Shown in pieces: positions 34,505 to 47,436 of a stretch of 64,000 bases of DNA (positions are counted from its first letter, which is position 1; every line of letters begins with the position of its first letter). Under the pieces are notes generated by a model. It was not told the origin of the DNA and ran no database searches. It saw only the letters and a program-made list of their open reading frames with translations. Made by a program: the position numbers and the translations under genes. Source of the DNA: Zoroaster sp. YZ-2022 (Eukaryota; Echinodermata; Asteroidea; Forcipulatida; Zoroasteridae). The stretch is taken from the NCBI GenBank assembly GCA_029582265.1, contig CM055819.1:8058135-8122134 (forward strand), read 5' to 3'.

Positions 34505-37500
34505 TGTTCATGGCGCCAAAAGGGCCAAAATTAAAAATCCAACATAGACATAAGCCCACAAAGGACAAAAAACACCCAAAAGAACAAAATTATCAATATA
34601 AAGAAAAATTTAAAAATGGCAAGAAGAAAAATTTTTTATAAAGAAAAAAACAAAATCAAACAAGGACGAAACGACAAGAGGACAAATTTACAAAAAGACA
34701 AAGTCAAAATCAAGCAAAGGACAAAACGACAAGAGGAAAAATTTTCAAAAGACGAAGTCAAAATAAAAACAAAGGACAAAACGAAAGAGGAAAAATTTTA
34801 AAAAAGACGAAGTCAAAATAAACAAAGGACAAACGACAAAAGGAAAAATTTACAAAGGACAAACCCAAAAACTAAAAAACCCGAAAGACTAACCCCAGTC
34901 GAATACAGACGTTGTTTGGAAAAACCATAAAGGACAGTCACAACACAAGGACTTTTTCCCAATCGAACAAAGGACGATCGCGAGGACAAACTTGTTGTCT
35001 AACTAATGTTTGAACGCTGGGGCGCTGGCGCACAGTATCCTGGCCCGCCTAGCCTCGGCTGCATGCACTCAAGCCCAGAGCGCCGGCCGGGGTCGTCGGG
35101 TGCCCCGCCTGCATGCCGAAATGGCGGCTCGCGTTGTCCCCGCTGATGTTGTCATCAGGAATATACGAAGCCGAGGATCGCCCTGCGCATCTTGCAAATG
35201 GCGATAATACTGTAGGTTATTCACTACGGGTTTGGGATAGTTAGCTGTGCGGGGATATTTTGCAATATCGGGAATATCTTCCAGATTATGAAAAGGAAGG
35301 AATCGTTAGTGGGCGGGACCTCGGCTTGGACGAGGAGGTTCCTAGGCTGGAGGGCATTCCACACCATTTACCTCCATGGTCTCAACATACAGGAAGGGGA
35401 ATGACTAATTTACCCTTTTTTTCTCCTTTTTTCTTCCCAAAGAAAATTTGTTACATTTATTTTACTTTATATTACATTTGTTCTACATTTGTTTTGTTTG
35501 TTACAGTAGTTTATTTTTCAGTTTTGATTAATTTACACTCTGAAAAACAAGTTACAAAATAAACACACTGTAAGAGAGGAAGATAGGTGTGAAAAAAAAA
35601 AAGACAGAAAAAGCAGAGAAAGAACGGGTCCTGGGACCACAAAGGAGATTAAATGTAAAAGAGTTAAAGGAGTTTATGCTAGAGGAAGAGATTATGAGAT
35701 TATTTAAAAAGCAATGAGTCAGAATATACTTGATGACAATCTTTTGATTCCTGAATGACGACCCTAGAACTTTTGGGTTAAGGTCAAATTTAAAATAGTC
35801 AAAGAATATATATTTTGTTGCCTTTTTTCCCCGTGGAAGGTGTTGATCGATTTAACAAATGAAATGTATATGCATTTACTTGTGAAGTAAAAAGAATAGA
35901 AATAGATGATGATGATCCTCAATTTTTAGGGGGAGATATGAAGGGAGAATTGGTGATGCAATTTCATTTGGGGATCCAGTCAAGAACATTAACGGCGAAA
36001 ATCTATTATTTTTTAGTAATGACAGCAACTTATCTATTATTAATTGTTCCAATTTGTTCGGCAAGATCAATGGATTAGGGGCTCACAATCTTCAACTATT
36101 GATTACTTTCTGGTTCTAAGCCATTCTCAATGGGGGTTGTAAAATGATTGTTGATGAAGAAAGGTGTATCACACAGGGTCTGATCACAACAAATTCTTAA
36201 TTTTAAAGCTGGATAGGCGTAACAAAGAGACTCTAAGGTCAAAACAAAGGCGCTTTGTTTGGGACATAAAACAAGACCAAGATTGGTCTGCTCTTTCAAC
36301 AGGAGGTCAATAAGAATTTTGTAATGGGATACTAAACCCTTTTGATAATGCAGATTTAATATGGGAATCCGGGAAATCTAAATTTTTAAAAAGCGGCTAA
36401 CAATACTATTGGTGTTAAAGAGATAAAAGGTAAACATAAAACCATGGGTCGATTCTGAGATCAGAGAAGCAAAACTCCCAAACAGAAGTCGAGAACATCG
36501 TAATTGACTAAATCTGAACAACAATACAAAGGTGACGAGCTTGGAACATATATAAAGAAAAGAAACTTGCTGCAAAAACCTATACAAAGAAAATCAAAGA
36601 AAGGGTTGATAATAGTATCAAAATAAGTGCTAAAGGTGGTCCAGGATGTAAAGACTTGAAAACCTAGAGGTAGTAAAAAATTCCGGAGTGTCATCATTTA
36701 AAACCCACCCAACTCTAATATTATAACAACTGGTTGACAGAACAGTTATGAAACAATCATTATGCAGTACTTTCACACCTTGGGAAAAATGCATCGTAAT
36801 CTATAGATAAAACGGACATTATAGCGATTTAAAAAAGTATCAATTATAAGTCGATAAAGGAACTTGTACGTGATAGCCATACTAATTATAATACAAAGGA
36901 CCATTTAAAAATTGATTTGTTTTACGCTTGATGATGTCATAACGCAACAGGTCAATCAAAAAATAACACCAGGCCTTTGATGGTATTATAATGAATTAAT
37001 TAAGAACGGTGGTGACGGTGTATAGATCATTATATGATATGTTTATTTTTCTTAGAAACAATGAGTGTATACTAAATGAATGGAATAAGGAATTATCACC
37101 CCTATTCATAAAAAAGGGGCAAAAATGACTTAAGCAACTATGGGCAAACTCCCACTTCAGGGTATCTAAAATTTACAATCGTCTTCCCCCAAGTCATATC
37201 GTCTTTTCGGGAAGAAAAACGATTCTTGGTGAAATAGGGATTTAGATCAAACCATCGCCGAAGATCACTTTTCACCAAAAGTATTACGGCGTGTAGACTG
37301 CTGAGGAAGCAAACCCACCTAGCATTCCTTGATTTTAAAAAGGTTGATAGTGTTTGGCGTGAAGGTCTTTTAATGCAGATGGGGTATGGGTATTCGTAGA
37401 TTAGGCGTGTTCTATCCAATCTCTACATAATGTTCAAAGTAAAATTAAAATTGCAATCTAATTACGGACTTTGGCATTGATGAAGGTGTCAAACAGTTGC

Positions 37501-39030
37501 GTGCTTTCGCGATTCTCTTCGCGTCTTTATCAACGAATTATCAAAATCGCTCAAGTATTTGTGGTGCAGATTGGTTGCCTATTCGGGGCGGATGACATTG
37601 TACTGATTGCAAGATGGCAATGAACTCAAAAAAATGTAGACATTGGGGCCCGTTTTCTCACAACAATGGAGGTTAGATTTTAATCATGATAAATCAAATG
37701 TGCTTATTATTGGTCGGCTGTTGCTCAAATCTTGGAAATTGGGTCACAGTTTTATATCTAAAGTTAATCATTAAAATATCTCGGTGTTCAAATTATCTCT
37801 AATTTATCCGACCATTGTCATATCGAGGAAGCATCCGAAAGGGAATCGATTAATTGCATATATAAATCAATTATTGATGAGCAAGATGATTACAACAGGG
37901 TATATTATGGTATATTTTATGGAAGTCATTGGGCCTTCCGTCAATAAATTATGCATGCTCTTTTTGGGATACCTGGTGGCAATTCAGATATTAAAGGGAA
38001 AACGTTCAAGACAAATGGCAAAAGCCATTCTTGGGCCCGCAACATGACAAAGGAAGCAATGTATGGTGAATTAGGATGGAGAGTATTCTCAATTCAAGAT
38101 AAATTCAGGTTGAGTTATGTTGATCGCCTTTCAAAATGGAAAATAATAGATGGCCAAAACTTTTGTTTAATGCGTCATATCACACTCTGAGTGAGCATAA
38201 TAAACTGCGGTGGAAATGGCTTAATCACACAAAGCAAAGTTTGTCGCGCTGTGGGATGGACCACATTTTAATAACAATCCACCACTAAACCAATTTTGGG
38301 TTAAATACTTATAAGAAAACTCTTCATCAGGTTGAATTGAATGATTGCAAAGGTGCAAAAGTAACTTCGCGTCTTATATATGTTCCCAAACAAGTACCGG
38401 CTCTTGAACAATATCTTATCGATAGTACGAACTTCTCCGCCGCAATGACTAAATTAAGGGCTCGTACTAACACTTTGCAACTCGAAGATATCCCCGCTCC
38501 GGGTCACCAAAAATGACGGGTTGTGCAAACTTGTAAGAGTAATGTGATGAAGATATTGGCCATTTCATGTTTTATTGTACAGCATTGAATCACATTCGTA
38601 TTAAGGAATTCATAGCCTTGAAAATAATTTTTTGGGAACAATATGGATTTGTTTTGGGGAATATTTATTTCAGGCAATATCGACTTAAACTATACATGAT
38701 CCCAAATGTATAATTCGATAACACACTTGGAAACATTTTTGATACATCATGTAAGAATTTTTTGACCAACCTTTGGGATGAGCGTAAGATGTTGTCGAAT
38801 GCTATAAATTGATGAATTAATTGACAAGTTCTGTTCTATCTATATGTCACGCTGCATGGTTTTTTTCTTTCTTTTTCTTTTTACTTTGTGTACTAGTGTT
38901 TTGTATTTTAAGTCTTAGTTTATATTTATTGTTTATGTTTTGTACTATGTTTAAGGATGCACCGTCTTTGACGTGGCCACTGATGTGAAGTGTAACTCAA
39001 TAAATTGATTGATTGATTGATTGATTGTTT
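34505..39030 (+). mobile_element. second LINE (APE endonuclease/RT, TTGA tail), decayed
   Basis: The element starts with a purine-rich minisatellite (34630-34870, period about 55 bp) and a GC-rich 5' region (35000-35400). Endonuclease, reverse transcriptase and a C-terminal zinc-finger-like motif follow, ending in AATAAATTGATTG and a (TTGA)n tail (39004-39028). It differs from LINEs A and B in its reverse-transcriptase blocks and tail. Clade not assigned. Its first 1.65 kb is also present inverted at 39790-41475. Confidence 0.85.
35600..38620 (+). pseudogene. ORF2 of the second LINE, multiply frameshifted
   Basis: Endonuclease end: IGDAISFGDPVKNINGEN (about 35950) and GSDHNKFLILKL with the conserved SDH (about 36179). 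Linker KPWVDSEIREAKL (36439). Reverse transcriptase: IITPIHKKGAKNDLSNY (about 37095), LAFLDFKKVDSVWREGLL (about 37323), catalytic ADDIVLIAR (37588-37614) and KYLGVQI (about 37771). Next comes ELGWRVFSIQDKFRLSYVD (about 38070). A final CxxC...GHFMFYC finger-like motif lies at 38523-38585. The Asp-Asp pair survives but many frameshifts separate the blocks. Confidence 0.8.
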
Positions 39031-39044
39031 GGGATTGTTTGGGT

Positions 39045-39115
39045 TTAAAACAAAACTGACAAATAAACTACTGTAACAAACAAAACAAATGTAGAAGGAT
39101 TTGTTTTCATGTCTG
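39045..39115 (-). repeat. small inverted fragment of LINE 2 5' region
   Basis: The stretch around 'aataaactactgtaacaaac' is the reverse complement of 35490-35550 inside LINE 2, placed just after the (TTGA)n tail. Confidence 0.6.
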
Positions 39116-39159
39116 TTTGTATGGTTTAATCCCAAATTGAAAAAACATTTTGCGACAAC

Positions 39160-39445
39160 TCACGGTTTATAAACCATGAAAACCTACTGGCATGCAATTT
39201 CATTGTTATATATAATGAAAATGAGCATTGCGTGCCATTTCAGGTTTATATATATGAAATTTAAACCCACTGCGTCATTCATGGTTTATAAGTAATTGAA
39301 ATTGACGGGTACCATTTTCACGGTTCGTATATAATGAAAATGAACCATTGAGTGCAATTTCTGGTTTCATATAATGGGAAATTACACGGCTAGACCCTTT
39401 TTTATGGTTTGTATATAATGAAAACAACCATTGCTTGTATTGACA
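39160..39445. repeat. degenerate minisatellite, period ~65-70 bp
   Basis: About five copies of a unit built around 'ggtttatatataatgaaaat' and 'cattgcgtgccattt'. One unit starts with the palindrome GGTTTATAAACC. 39445-39790 continues with looser related pieces and unassigned sequence. Confidence 0.6.
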
Positions 39446-39789
39446 TAGGCCTTATCGCGGTCGTAAATCGGTCGCGCTCAGCAGGGGCCCCATCGGGTTT
39501 TCTGTAGAGAGCCAGGGTGATAATTTAATTGGCTGTGGTTTTCGTTCCAACTCCTTCAATTCTACCTCCATGATCGCACCATGGAGCAATCGCACATAGC
39601 ACCCCCCGGCTGGACGAGTTGAAATAATAACCCGGTTTTGTAAACCAGCTGGTAAATTTTAAATTGGTTTATGAAACGTTATAATATTTATGAAAATTAA
39701 TTTCATGGTTTGTTAACCCCTGAAAAAGCACGCCCTTGTTCGTTTTTATTATTTGTAGACCCAAACCATAGAAAAGGGTCCAGTCTGAG

Positions 39790-41475
39790 ACCATGACAAT
39801 TTGATAGCCATGACAATGTCCAATCTCCCTTAAAAAGAATGAAATGTAGCAGCACCCTTTTTTTCATCAACAATCATTTTACAACCCTATTGAGAATGGC
39901 GTTAGAACCCAGAAAGTAATTAATAGTTGAAGATTGTGAGCCCTAATCCATGTGATTTTTGCTAACATAAATTGAACAATTAAAAATAGATAAGTTGCTG
40001 TCATTACTAAAGATAATAGATTTTTCCGTTAATGTTCTTGACTGATCCCCAAATGAAATTGCATCACCAATTCTCGCATTCATATTCCCCCTATTAAAAT
40101 TTGAGGATCATCATCATCTATTTTTCTATTCTTATTACTTCAGCAAGTAAATGCATGTACATTTCATTTGTTAAATCCGGTCAACACCTTCACGGGAAAA
40201 ATAGGCAACAGCAATATATATATTCTTAGACTCATTTTTTAAAATTTTACCTTAACCCATAAACGTTCTAGGTCGTCATAGGGAATCAAAAAAATTGTCA
40301 TCAGTATATTCTGACCATTGCTTTTAACAATCTCATAATCTCTTCCTCTAGCATAAACTCCTGGTACTTATTTACATTTAATCTCCTTTGTGGTCCCAGG
40401 ACCAGTTCCTTACTCTGCTTTTTCTGTCTTCTTCTTTTTTTACACCTGACTAACCTCTCTTACGGTTTTTTATGGGAGCTTTTTTTTCAGGGGTGTAATT
40501 AATCAAACTGACAAAATAAACTACTGAAAAAAACAAAAAAAATGTAGAACAAATTAAATAAAGTAAAAAAAATGTAACAAATTTTCTTTTGGGGAAAGAA
40601 AGGAGAAAAAGGGGAAATTAGTTATTCCCCTTTCCCGTATGTTGAGACCATGGAGGTAAATGGTGTGGACGCCCCCCAGCCGAGGAACCTCCCCGTCGCC
40701 GAGGTCCCGCCCACCAACGACAGTTCCATTCCTTTTTATAATCTGAAGATATTCCGATATTGCAAAATATCCCTGCACAGCTAGACTATCCAACCTGAGT
40801 GAATAATACCCAAGTATTATCGCCATTTGCAATGGATGCATGCAGTCGATCAACTGGTTGTATATTCCTGATGACAACATCAGCAGCGACAACGGAGCCG
40901 CCATTACGGCATGCAGGCAGCGCACCCGAGACCCAGGGCCCGGGGCTTTTAGGCGCTGAGTGCATGCAGCCAGCAGGCTAGGAGGGGCCCGATACATGAG
41001 CGCCAGCGCCCCAGCGTTCAAACATTAGTTAGACATACAAGTTTGTCCTCTCGCGATCGTCCTTTTTTCGATTGGGAAAACGTCCTGTGTGTGTGACTGT
41101 CCTTTTGGGGTTTTTGCCAACAACGTCTGTTCACTACGTTAGTCTTTCGGTTGTTTAGTTTTGGGTTTGTCCTTTTTTAAATTTGTCCTTTGTCGTTTTT
41201 TCCTTTGTTTTATTTTTGACTTCGTCTTTTGAAAATGTGTCCTCTTGTCGTTTTGTCCTTTTTCTTGATTTTTTACTTTGTTTTTTTTGTAAATTTGTCC
41301 TCTTGTCGTTTCGTCCTTTGTTTGATTTTGTTTTTGTCTTTATAAAATTTTCTTCTTGCCATTTTTAAATTTTTCTTTATATTGATAATTTTGTTCTTTG
41401 CTGTTTTTGTCCTTGTGGCTTCTAATGTCTATGTTGGACATTTTTTATTTTGGCCTTTTGGCGCCCATATAGTCA
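39790..41475 (-). mobile_element. inverted copy of the LINE 2 5' half
   Basis: This is the reverse complement of 34505 to about 36170: the end of the endonuclease region (39960-40100 here), the GC-rich 5' region (40620-41000) and the purine-rich minisatellite (as 'ttgtcctcttgtcgttt' repeats, 41160-41400). It ends at 'ggccttttggcgcc', matching the start of LINE 2. Reverse transcriptase is absent. A 155-codon minus-strand frame at 40554-41021 is part of this element and has no recognised domain. Confidence 0.85.
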
Positions 41476-41640
41476 CCATAGAGCAAGGACTGTTATGGGA
41501 CCATGGAGAAGGAATCTTTCTTCCTCCATGGTGTGACCCGATAGTTGGGGCTGGAAGTGCAGTGTAAAAAGAATGAGGGTTCACATTTTTAGCACGTTCC
41601 TTCACATATCATGCAGGCCATTCCCCTTATTCATAAGATG

Positions 41641-41993
41641 AGGTGTCGGCCGAGCGGTTCAGCTTACTGGGTTCAAGTTCTGGTGTTAGCAACAGAATGT
41701 GGGTTCGAATCACGGTTTTGACACTTGTGTCCTTGAGAAGACATTAATCATAATTGCTTCTTCCACCAGGGTTAATGGGTACCTGTGAGGCAGAGTTGGT
41801 TTGCTCCCATATGCGCTAGAAATGGCAGCAATTGAGCTGTATACCCCAGGGGGCTGAGATGGTTTCAGGAATGATTTATGAGCCTTATGAGCCTTATGAG
41901 CAGGGGTAATAAAAAATGCGCCATGAGCACCACTTGTTGGTGGATCGTGCGCTATATAAATCCCACATTATTATTATTATTAATCTTATTATT
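41641..41993 (+). mobile_element. tRNA-Leu-derived SINE with target-site duplication
   Basis: It has a complete structure: A box CGGCCGAGCGG, B box GGTTCGAATCA, body with 'taatcataattgctt' and duplicated 'gccttatga', 3' end 'gtgcgctatataaatc' and (ATT)n tail. Flanking 8-base direct repeats ATAAGATG (41633-41640 and 41994-42001) are a target-site duplication, the hallmark of LINE-mediated retroposition. This is the clearest intact insertion in the window. Confidence 0.93.
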
Positions 41994-42001
41994 ATAAGAT
42001 G

Positions 42002-44529
42002 ACTGGAAAATCACTGATTTCACAGCCACACTGTGGGTTTTTGTTTTATGCACCAGCAAAATGCCCAATTGTCCGATAGTTCACATCAAAGTTTAATTCC
42101 CGACATAAGGAATAACGAAAAGGATCATTATTTCCAATAATTTAGCAGTGAGGTTGCCCTGCAAAACACAAACAAAAATATTCTGTTACTTTGAATGGTG
42201 TGCACTGAACACAAGCTCTTTTATTCAGGGGTTAAGACATACACTATGATGGCAGAACATGATTACTGGTATGCACTCACAAGTTTAACAGGCCTGTAAT
42301 GGTTTCATTATGATTGTAGATTTTAGGTTTCATTTCAGCGAAATAGAGCAGGCTGCAGAAAAATTTATGGTACAAATATTTTTAAGTTGGGGAGGAGCGA
42401 AAGTGGTGGGGTTTTAGAAAATATGAGGCGTTTCTTTTATAGACTGTGGATGTATACCATCTCAGTAGTAGTTCAGGCACTTTATTTTTAAAGTTATTTT
42501 AGTGGAGAGGTTTTTCTCGGGGGTGATGCCAGGGAAAATAGTAACTGCATTATTTTATTTTTGAAAAAGGGGTTGAAGGGTCGAGCAGTTTTCACTATAT
42601 TTAAAGGAGGGAAATCATGATCAACTATAAAAGGCGGGCTAGTTTAAAAGCTATCACCGTGATGCTATTAAAGACCCCAGTAAGCGATGGTACAGAACCA
42701 AGACGGAACATGATGGACGGCTCATGCATAATGTGCAAAACTTTTACACCACTGGCGCGTCTAAGTATTGCAACATCCCCCAAAATTCAGTTTGGAGAAC
42801 TGTGCTAAAAAATTTATTTTATTTTGTTTACACTACTTAAGACTTCTTTAAAGTGCCTGTGTTTTGAAGTCAATGTTCTTTACTGTTCTTGCTCGAATTT
42901 TGTAATAACGATCGATGAAATCGGATTAAATTATCATCTCACCTGTTACTTTTAAAGTGCTATTTTTAGCATGCTGCAATACTTTGGCCAGTGAGGTAAA
43001 TGGAGTTTGTCTGTCACCGTTGGTGGGGCAGGGACAGTTCAGGGTCGATAAGATAAATCTGACACGTCCCCGGTCTATCATAACAAGAAATCGCAGCTGG
43101 TGTTCCGATGGTTCATTTTCTTAATTTTGTGTATGGTGGATTTATTGATGTATTGAAGGCCCTATACACCGATACATTAATTATTCCTTCCTTCCTTCTC
43201 TCTCGGGCATTCCGTTTACTCTCCTTTTTTCTTGCAATTTTACTTTTTTACACGAAAAAACGAAACAAAGACAGCATTTTGGGTGGCAATATTTCTGGAG
43301 GACTTACTAGTATCAAATTTATAGTCCCAAGTAGTAAGCTACAAGATTGAAACTAGTATTGCAGGTATAGTATTTTTTTTAATGACAATGATAAATAACA
43401 CTATTCTATTCACCCATTTCACCCCCACTGAAACAAAAATTATACGCCCTTAAACATAATTATGAACACAATGGTGTTATTAGTTTGTTTTTCGTCCCAA
43501 AGAAGTCCCGAAAGAAGTCCCAAATTGTTTTTTTTTTAGTGCAATTTTGTTGTATCTTTGTTTGAAATTTTTATTGGGTTTGTCTCACTGATTTTAAAAC
43601 TTGACTGAGGGAATCAGTGAAACAAATCATACGACAACTTCACAGCAGATAAATGGGCATTATTATTGTAGTGATCGTTGTGAATAACAAAACACTTTGA
43701 TGGACACCTTAAAATATGTACAATCTTGGAGGAAGAAAATAAAAACAATAATGAATGTTTTGATAATTTTGAGATGTTCTATGATATTTGCTCATGGAAA
43801 CTAATCCCCTCGAATTTGTTTCCATACGTCAGTTATTATATTGAACCCACAGGACCATCAATTTCGATACTGATTTCAGTGCAGACAATCTAAAAAAAAC
43901 GATCGACATTAATGAACCATTTAAGCCAAAATTACCACGAGCTCTAAATAACCGTAATTTTTATTTTTTAATTCACAATTTGAACAATGAATCATCATTA
44001 CACAATGCTAGAGAGGTTCAGGAGGGGGTTAAATGGGTTAGCTTTCCCCCACACAAAACACACACACGGCCGGGGTTTTGTAAAATATCAGAAAATTGGA
44101 TAACATTTCTTAAAATTTTTATTTTTTATTTTGGGACACTTTTTTCCCCGAAATAAGCCACAATTTCCTGAATTTCAGCCAAATTTCCGAAAAGTGAACC
44201 AAACTTTGAAAGCATCTCCAAAAATTTAAAAACAAGGGCCAATTTAAACTTTTTTGCTTAATAAAATTAAGAAATTTTGCAAACACTCATTTGCTAACAA
44301 CACTGGCCTGTAAGTTTTCCTACGCTTATGGTTAGCAGCGTTTATTAAATGGAAATCGTACAGTAGCAAAAAAATCAGCTGGTTACATTTTATGAAATTG
44401 GACCCAGGTTTTCAAAAGGTATTCTAAAGGTGTAGCCTTTTTCCAATTTACTCTTTAAAAAAAGAAAGTTCACCTTTGATAAAACATTAACTGACCTAAA
44501 CAAAATAACATATAAAACACACAGCCATC
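42002..44529. other. intronic, nothing recognised
   Basis: AT-rich, with a few G-rich patches and short open frames (for example 42617-42808) that match no family I know and show no splice logic. Confidence 0.4.
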
Positions 44530-45545
44530 TTTAGGGGCAGCTATCTTAGTGCAGTTGGCATTGGTCTGAATTTACTGTATCCAAATATGTACGCTGGTAT
44601 GCCCCGGATGTGGGGGAGGGGAAGCCATCTTATGTAGTTTAATTACGTCTTAATTTACGTGACGCCGATATGCCCCGGATAAGGAGGAAGGGGGCAGCTA
44701 TCATAGTGTAGTTGACATTGGTCCGAATTTACGTGGGATCCAATATGCCCCGGGTAAGGCTATGTTATGTGTAGTTGAATTGGTCTGAATTTACGTGATC
44801 CAGATATGCCCCGGATAAGTGGGGCAGCTATCTTATGTGTGGGTTTAATGGTCTGAATTACGTAACAATATGCCCCGGGCAAGGGGGGATATCATATGTA
44901 GTTAATTGACATTGTCTGAATTTGTAGTTCAAATGCCCCGGAAAGGGGCAGCTATCTTATGTGAGTTGACATTGGTCTGAATTTACGTGTATCCAAATAT
45001 TCCGCATAAGGGGGCAGCTATCTATGTGCAGTTGGAAGTGGTCTGAATTTTCGTATCCGATGCCCGGATAAGGGGGAGCATCTTTTGTGCAGTTGACAAT
45101 GGTCTGAATTTACGTGTATTCCCAAAAATGCCCCCGGATAAGGGGGAATATCTTATGTCAGTTGACATTTGGTCTGAATTTACGGTATCCCGATGCCCCG
45201 GATAAGGGAACAGCTATCTTTTGTGCAGTTGACATTGGTCTGAATTTACGTATCCAGATATGCCCCCGGAAAGGGGGCAGCTATCTTATTGAGTTGACAA
45301 TGGTCTGAATTTTCGTGATCCAAATATGCCCCCGGATAAGGCATCTTATGTGTAGTTGACATTGGTCTGAATTTACGTGACGCTGATATGCCCCCGGGTG
45401 GGGGAGCTATGTTATGTGTAGTTGACATTGGTCTGAATTTACGTGATCTAAATATTCCCCGGGTAGGGGGCTATCTTGGTGCAGTTTACATTGATCTGAA
45501 ATGTAGTGTATTCAAAATGCCTGAATAAGGGGGACTATTTTATTT
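44530..45545 (+). repeat. satellite array 1, ~15 units of ~67 bp
   Basis: Each unit runs 'tgccccggataaggggg', 'cagctatcttatgtgcag', 'ttgacattggtctgaattt', 'acgtgtatccagata'. Units vary from about 63 to 70 bp with many small gaps. There is no spacer/repeat alternation as in CRISPR and no conserved reading frame. Confidence 0.92.
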
Positions 45546-47436
45546 TAGCAGGGGAAAGATTTCGTTCAAACATTTTGATTAGAAATGCGATGCAAAAATG
45601 AATTGCATAGCAAAATATTTTTTGTATAGCAATCTTAATTGTTACAAATTTAAAAATGTATGTAGTGTGGTAAAAGGGGTTTTTTTAAGGATTCTGTCGT
45701 TTGGCTCATAATATGAATGTCCAATTTACCAGAAATAAATTGTTAGTGTCCGGGAAATTGAGCCAGGTGGTAAAAACTCCCGTGTAACTATTTTCGCCAA
45801 ATTGCAGTCATTCATGAAAGTAGTCCCCCGTCCATTTTTTATTTTTTATTATATCGATCCAAACAGAGGCAAAAACAAATTATCGACTGCGACATGTTCG
45901 GGTGCTTTTCAGTGAATTTCGCCGAGTGTAATTTTACTTTGTGGTGATAATCAAGTTTGCATTAAGAACACACTTTCGTACAGATTTGTCCTCATTACAG
46001 TTGTATGTGACAAACCCCATAGGAGTGGGGTTTGTAGAACAGTGTTAAGCAAGTTAATCAATCTTCAATTCGCACCTTCACTCAAGGTTTGTTTGAAAGG
46101 CGACTAGTTTTGAATCTCGCTCAGCAGCCAACACAGCGTGAGGTCACTGCCTGTAATCCAATTCAATACATGTGTGTGTGTGAGTTGGTTTTGTGTATAA
46201 TTGTGTGCAGTGTACGTGGCAGAGACATGTGCATGCTCAGATGAAAATCCTATAGGAAAGAAAGAACAGTGAATTTCCATCCCGGATCCTGTTTTTCTGT
46301 TATTATAATCTAATCTTCCCAAATAATAATAAATCAACCCTTGAAAAGAAAACTAACATACACAATATTCATTTTATCATGGAGGAATGTTCTCTCTCCG
46401 TGATTTTACATAGTGTGTTGTTCCAGATAAGTACATGTAGTGTTGTAGCGGGGCAGCTGCACAGATTTGTTTTGGCTGCAGGCCTATTAAAAACAGACAT
46501 ATTCAAAATTATTCATCCGTCCAACGTTGCAGCGCTTGAAAGCTAGCTATGCTTAAATCGTTTTGATATTGCCCTCGTTTAGATTTATTTCAATACGTTT
46601 CATATGACTAAAATACAAGAAAAGGGATCTGCACTTTTTCTTTTCAAGCCTACATGTTAAAAGGTTGCATTTCCAAAAATGCGTCTATAGTATAGTCATA
46701 AGGAAACGTATTGAAATAAGTCATAATGAGGGTTGCGGTCTGCATATTCTATTAAAAACAGACATATTAAAAAGTTATTCATCCGTCCAGTTGCGCTTAA
46801 TGAAAGCTAGCTATATGCTCTTTGCAAATCATCTGAGCGCAACCTCATTGTGACTTATTTCAATATACGTTTCATATGACTAGGATCTGCACTTTTTTCT
46901 TTCGCGTTCATAGTATACCCCATAAAAATGAGTGTTCACAGCCCAAGAGCCAGTGCTTTAATAGATATGGGTTCTAAAGCAACCAACTTTCTTTTTAAAA
47001 TATAAGTATTAAATAAAAGGAAAAGGAAATCAGGAAACAAATTAACTGAAATCACTTTTAGTCTTCAAACTTTAATAAAGTTGTATGTACGGATGCACAT
47101 AGGTGAAACAAGCGCACATACACTATTGCATCAACACCGTTGCGTTTGGCGTGAAGTCATCGTTGACCACGTACGTCGCACAGACGTACCCCGGCATGGT
47201 CTGGGATTAATACTGGCAACAAACCCAGTCGGGACGGATAGTTTGATATTTTTTTGGTCGGGAAATATACATATAAACGTTATTTCGAAAGGTTTGTAAA
47301 TATGGTTTCAAAAATGTTTATAAATCTGTCGAAATTAGGCTCAGACGTACAATTCGCGATGCATTGTTTGAAATTCCATCGCAGATTGTCCAAATTACGT
47401 GCATTTTGCGATGCAATACAGGGGAAATCGTTCACT
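45546..47436 (+). repeat. flank of satellite array, copy 1
   Basis: Two blocks match the downstream copy: 45546-45960 with 48825-49290 ('gtttggctcataatatgaat', 'attgcagtcattcatgaaag'), and 47065-47436 with 49745-50130 ('catcgcagattgtccaaatt', 'caggggaaatcgttcactg'). Between them lie a 10-bp-arm hairpin (46009-46035) and foldback-element arms (46480-46950). Confidence 0.8.
46480..46950. mobile_element. foldback element related to 29445-31215
   Basis: The arm 'cgtattgaaataagtcataa' with 'gagggttgcggtc' (46705-46741) is complementary to 'gcgcaacctcattgtgact' with 'tatttcaatatacg' (46838-46868). The enclosed core has 'acagacatattaaaaagtta' and 'ttcatccgtccagttgcgc'. A second partial core lies at 46490-46600. 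Confidence 0.7.

Noticed and set aside
40554..41021. 155-codon minus-strand protein gene
   Set aside because: It lies in the inverted LINE 5' region. The forward counterpart (35010-35562) does not keep the same frame, and no domain is recognised.
34505..41475. Terminal inverted repeats of a giant DNA transposon
   Set aside because: The interior is a LINE whose 5' half is the left arm, and its (TTGA)n tail lies before the right arm. No transposase is seen.
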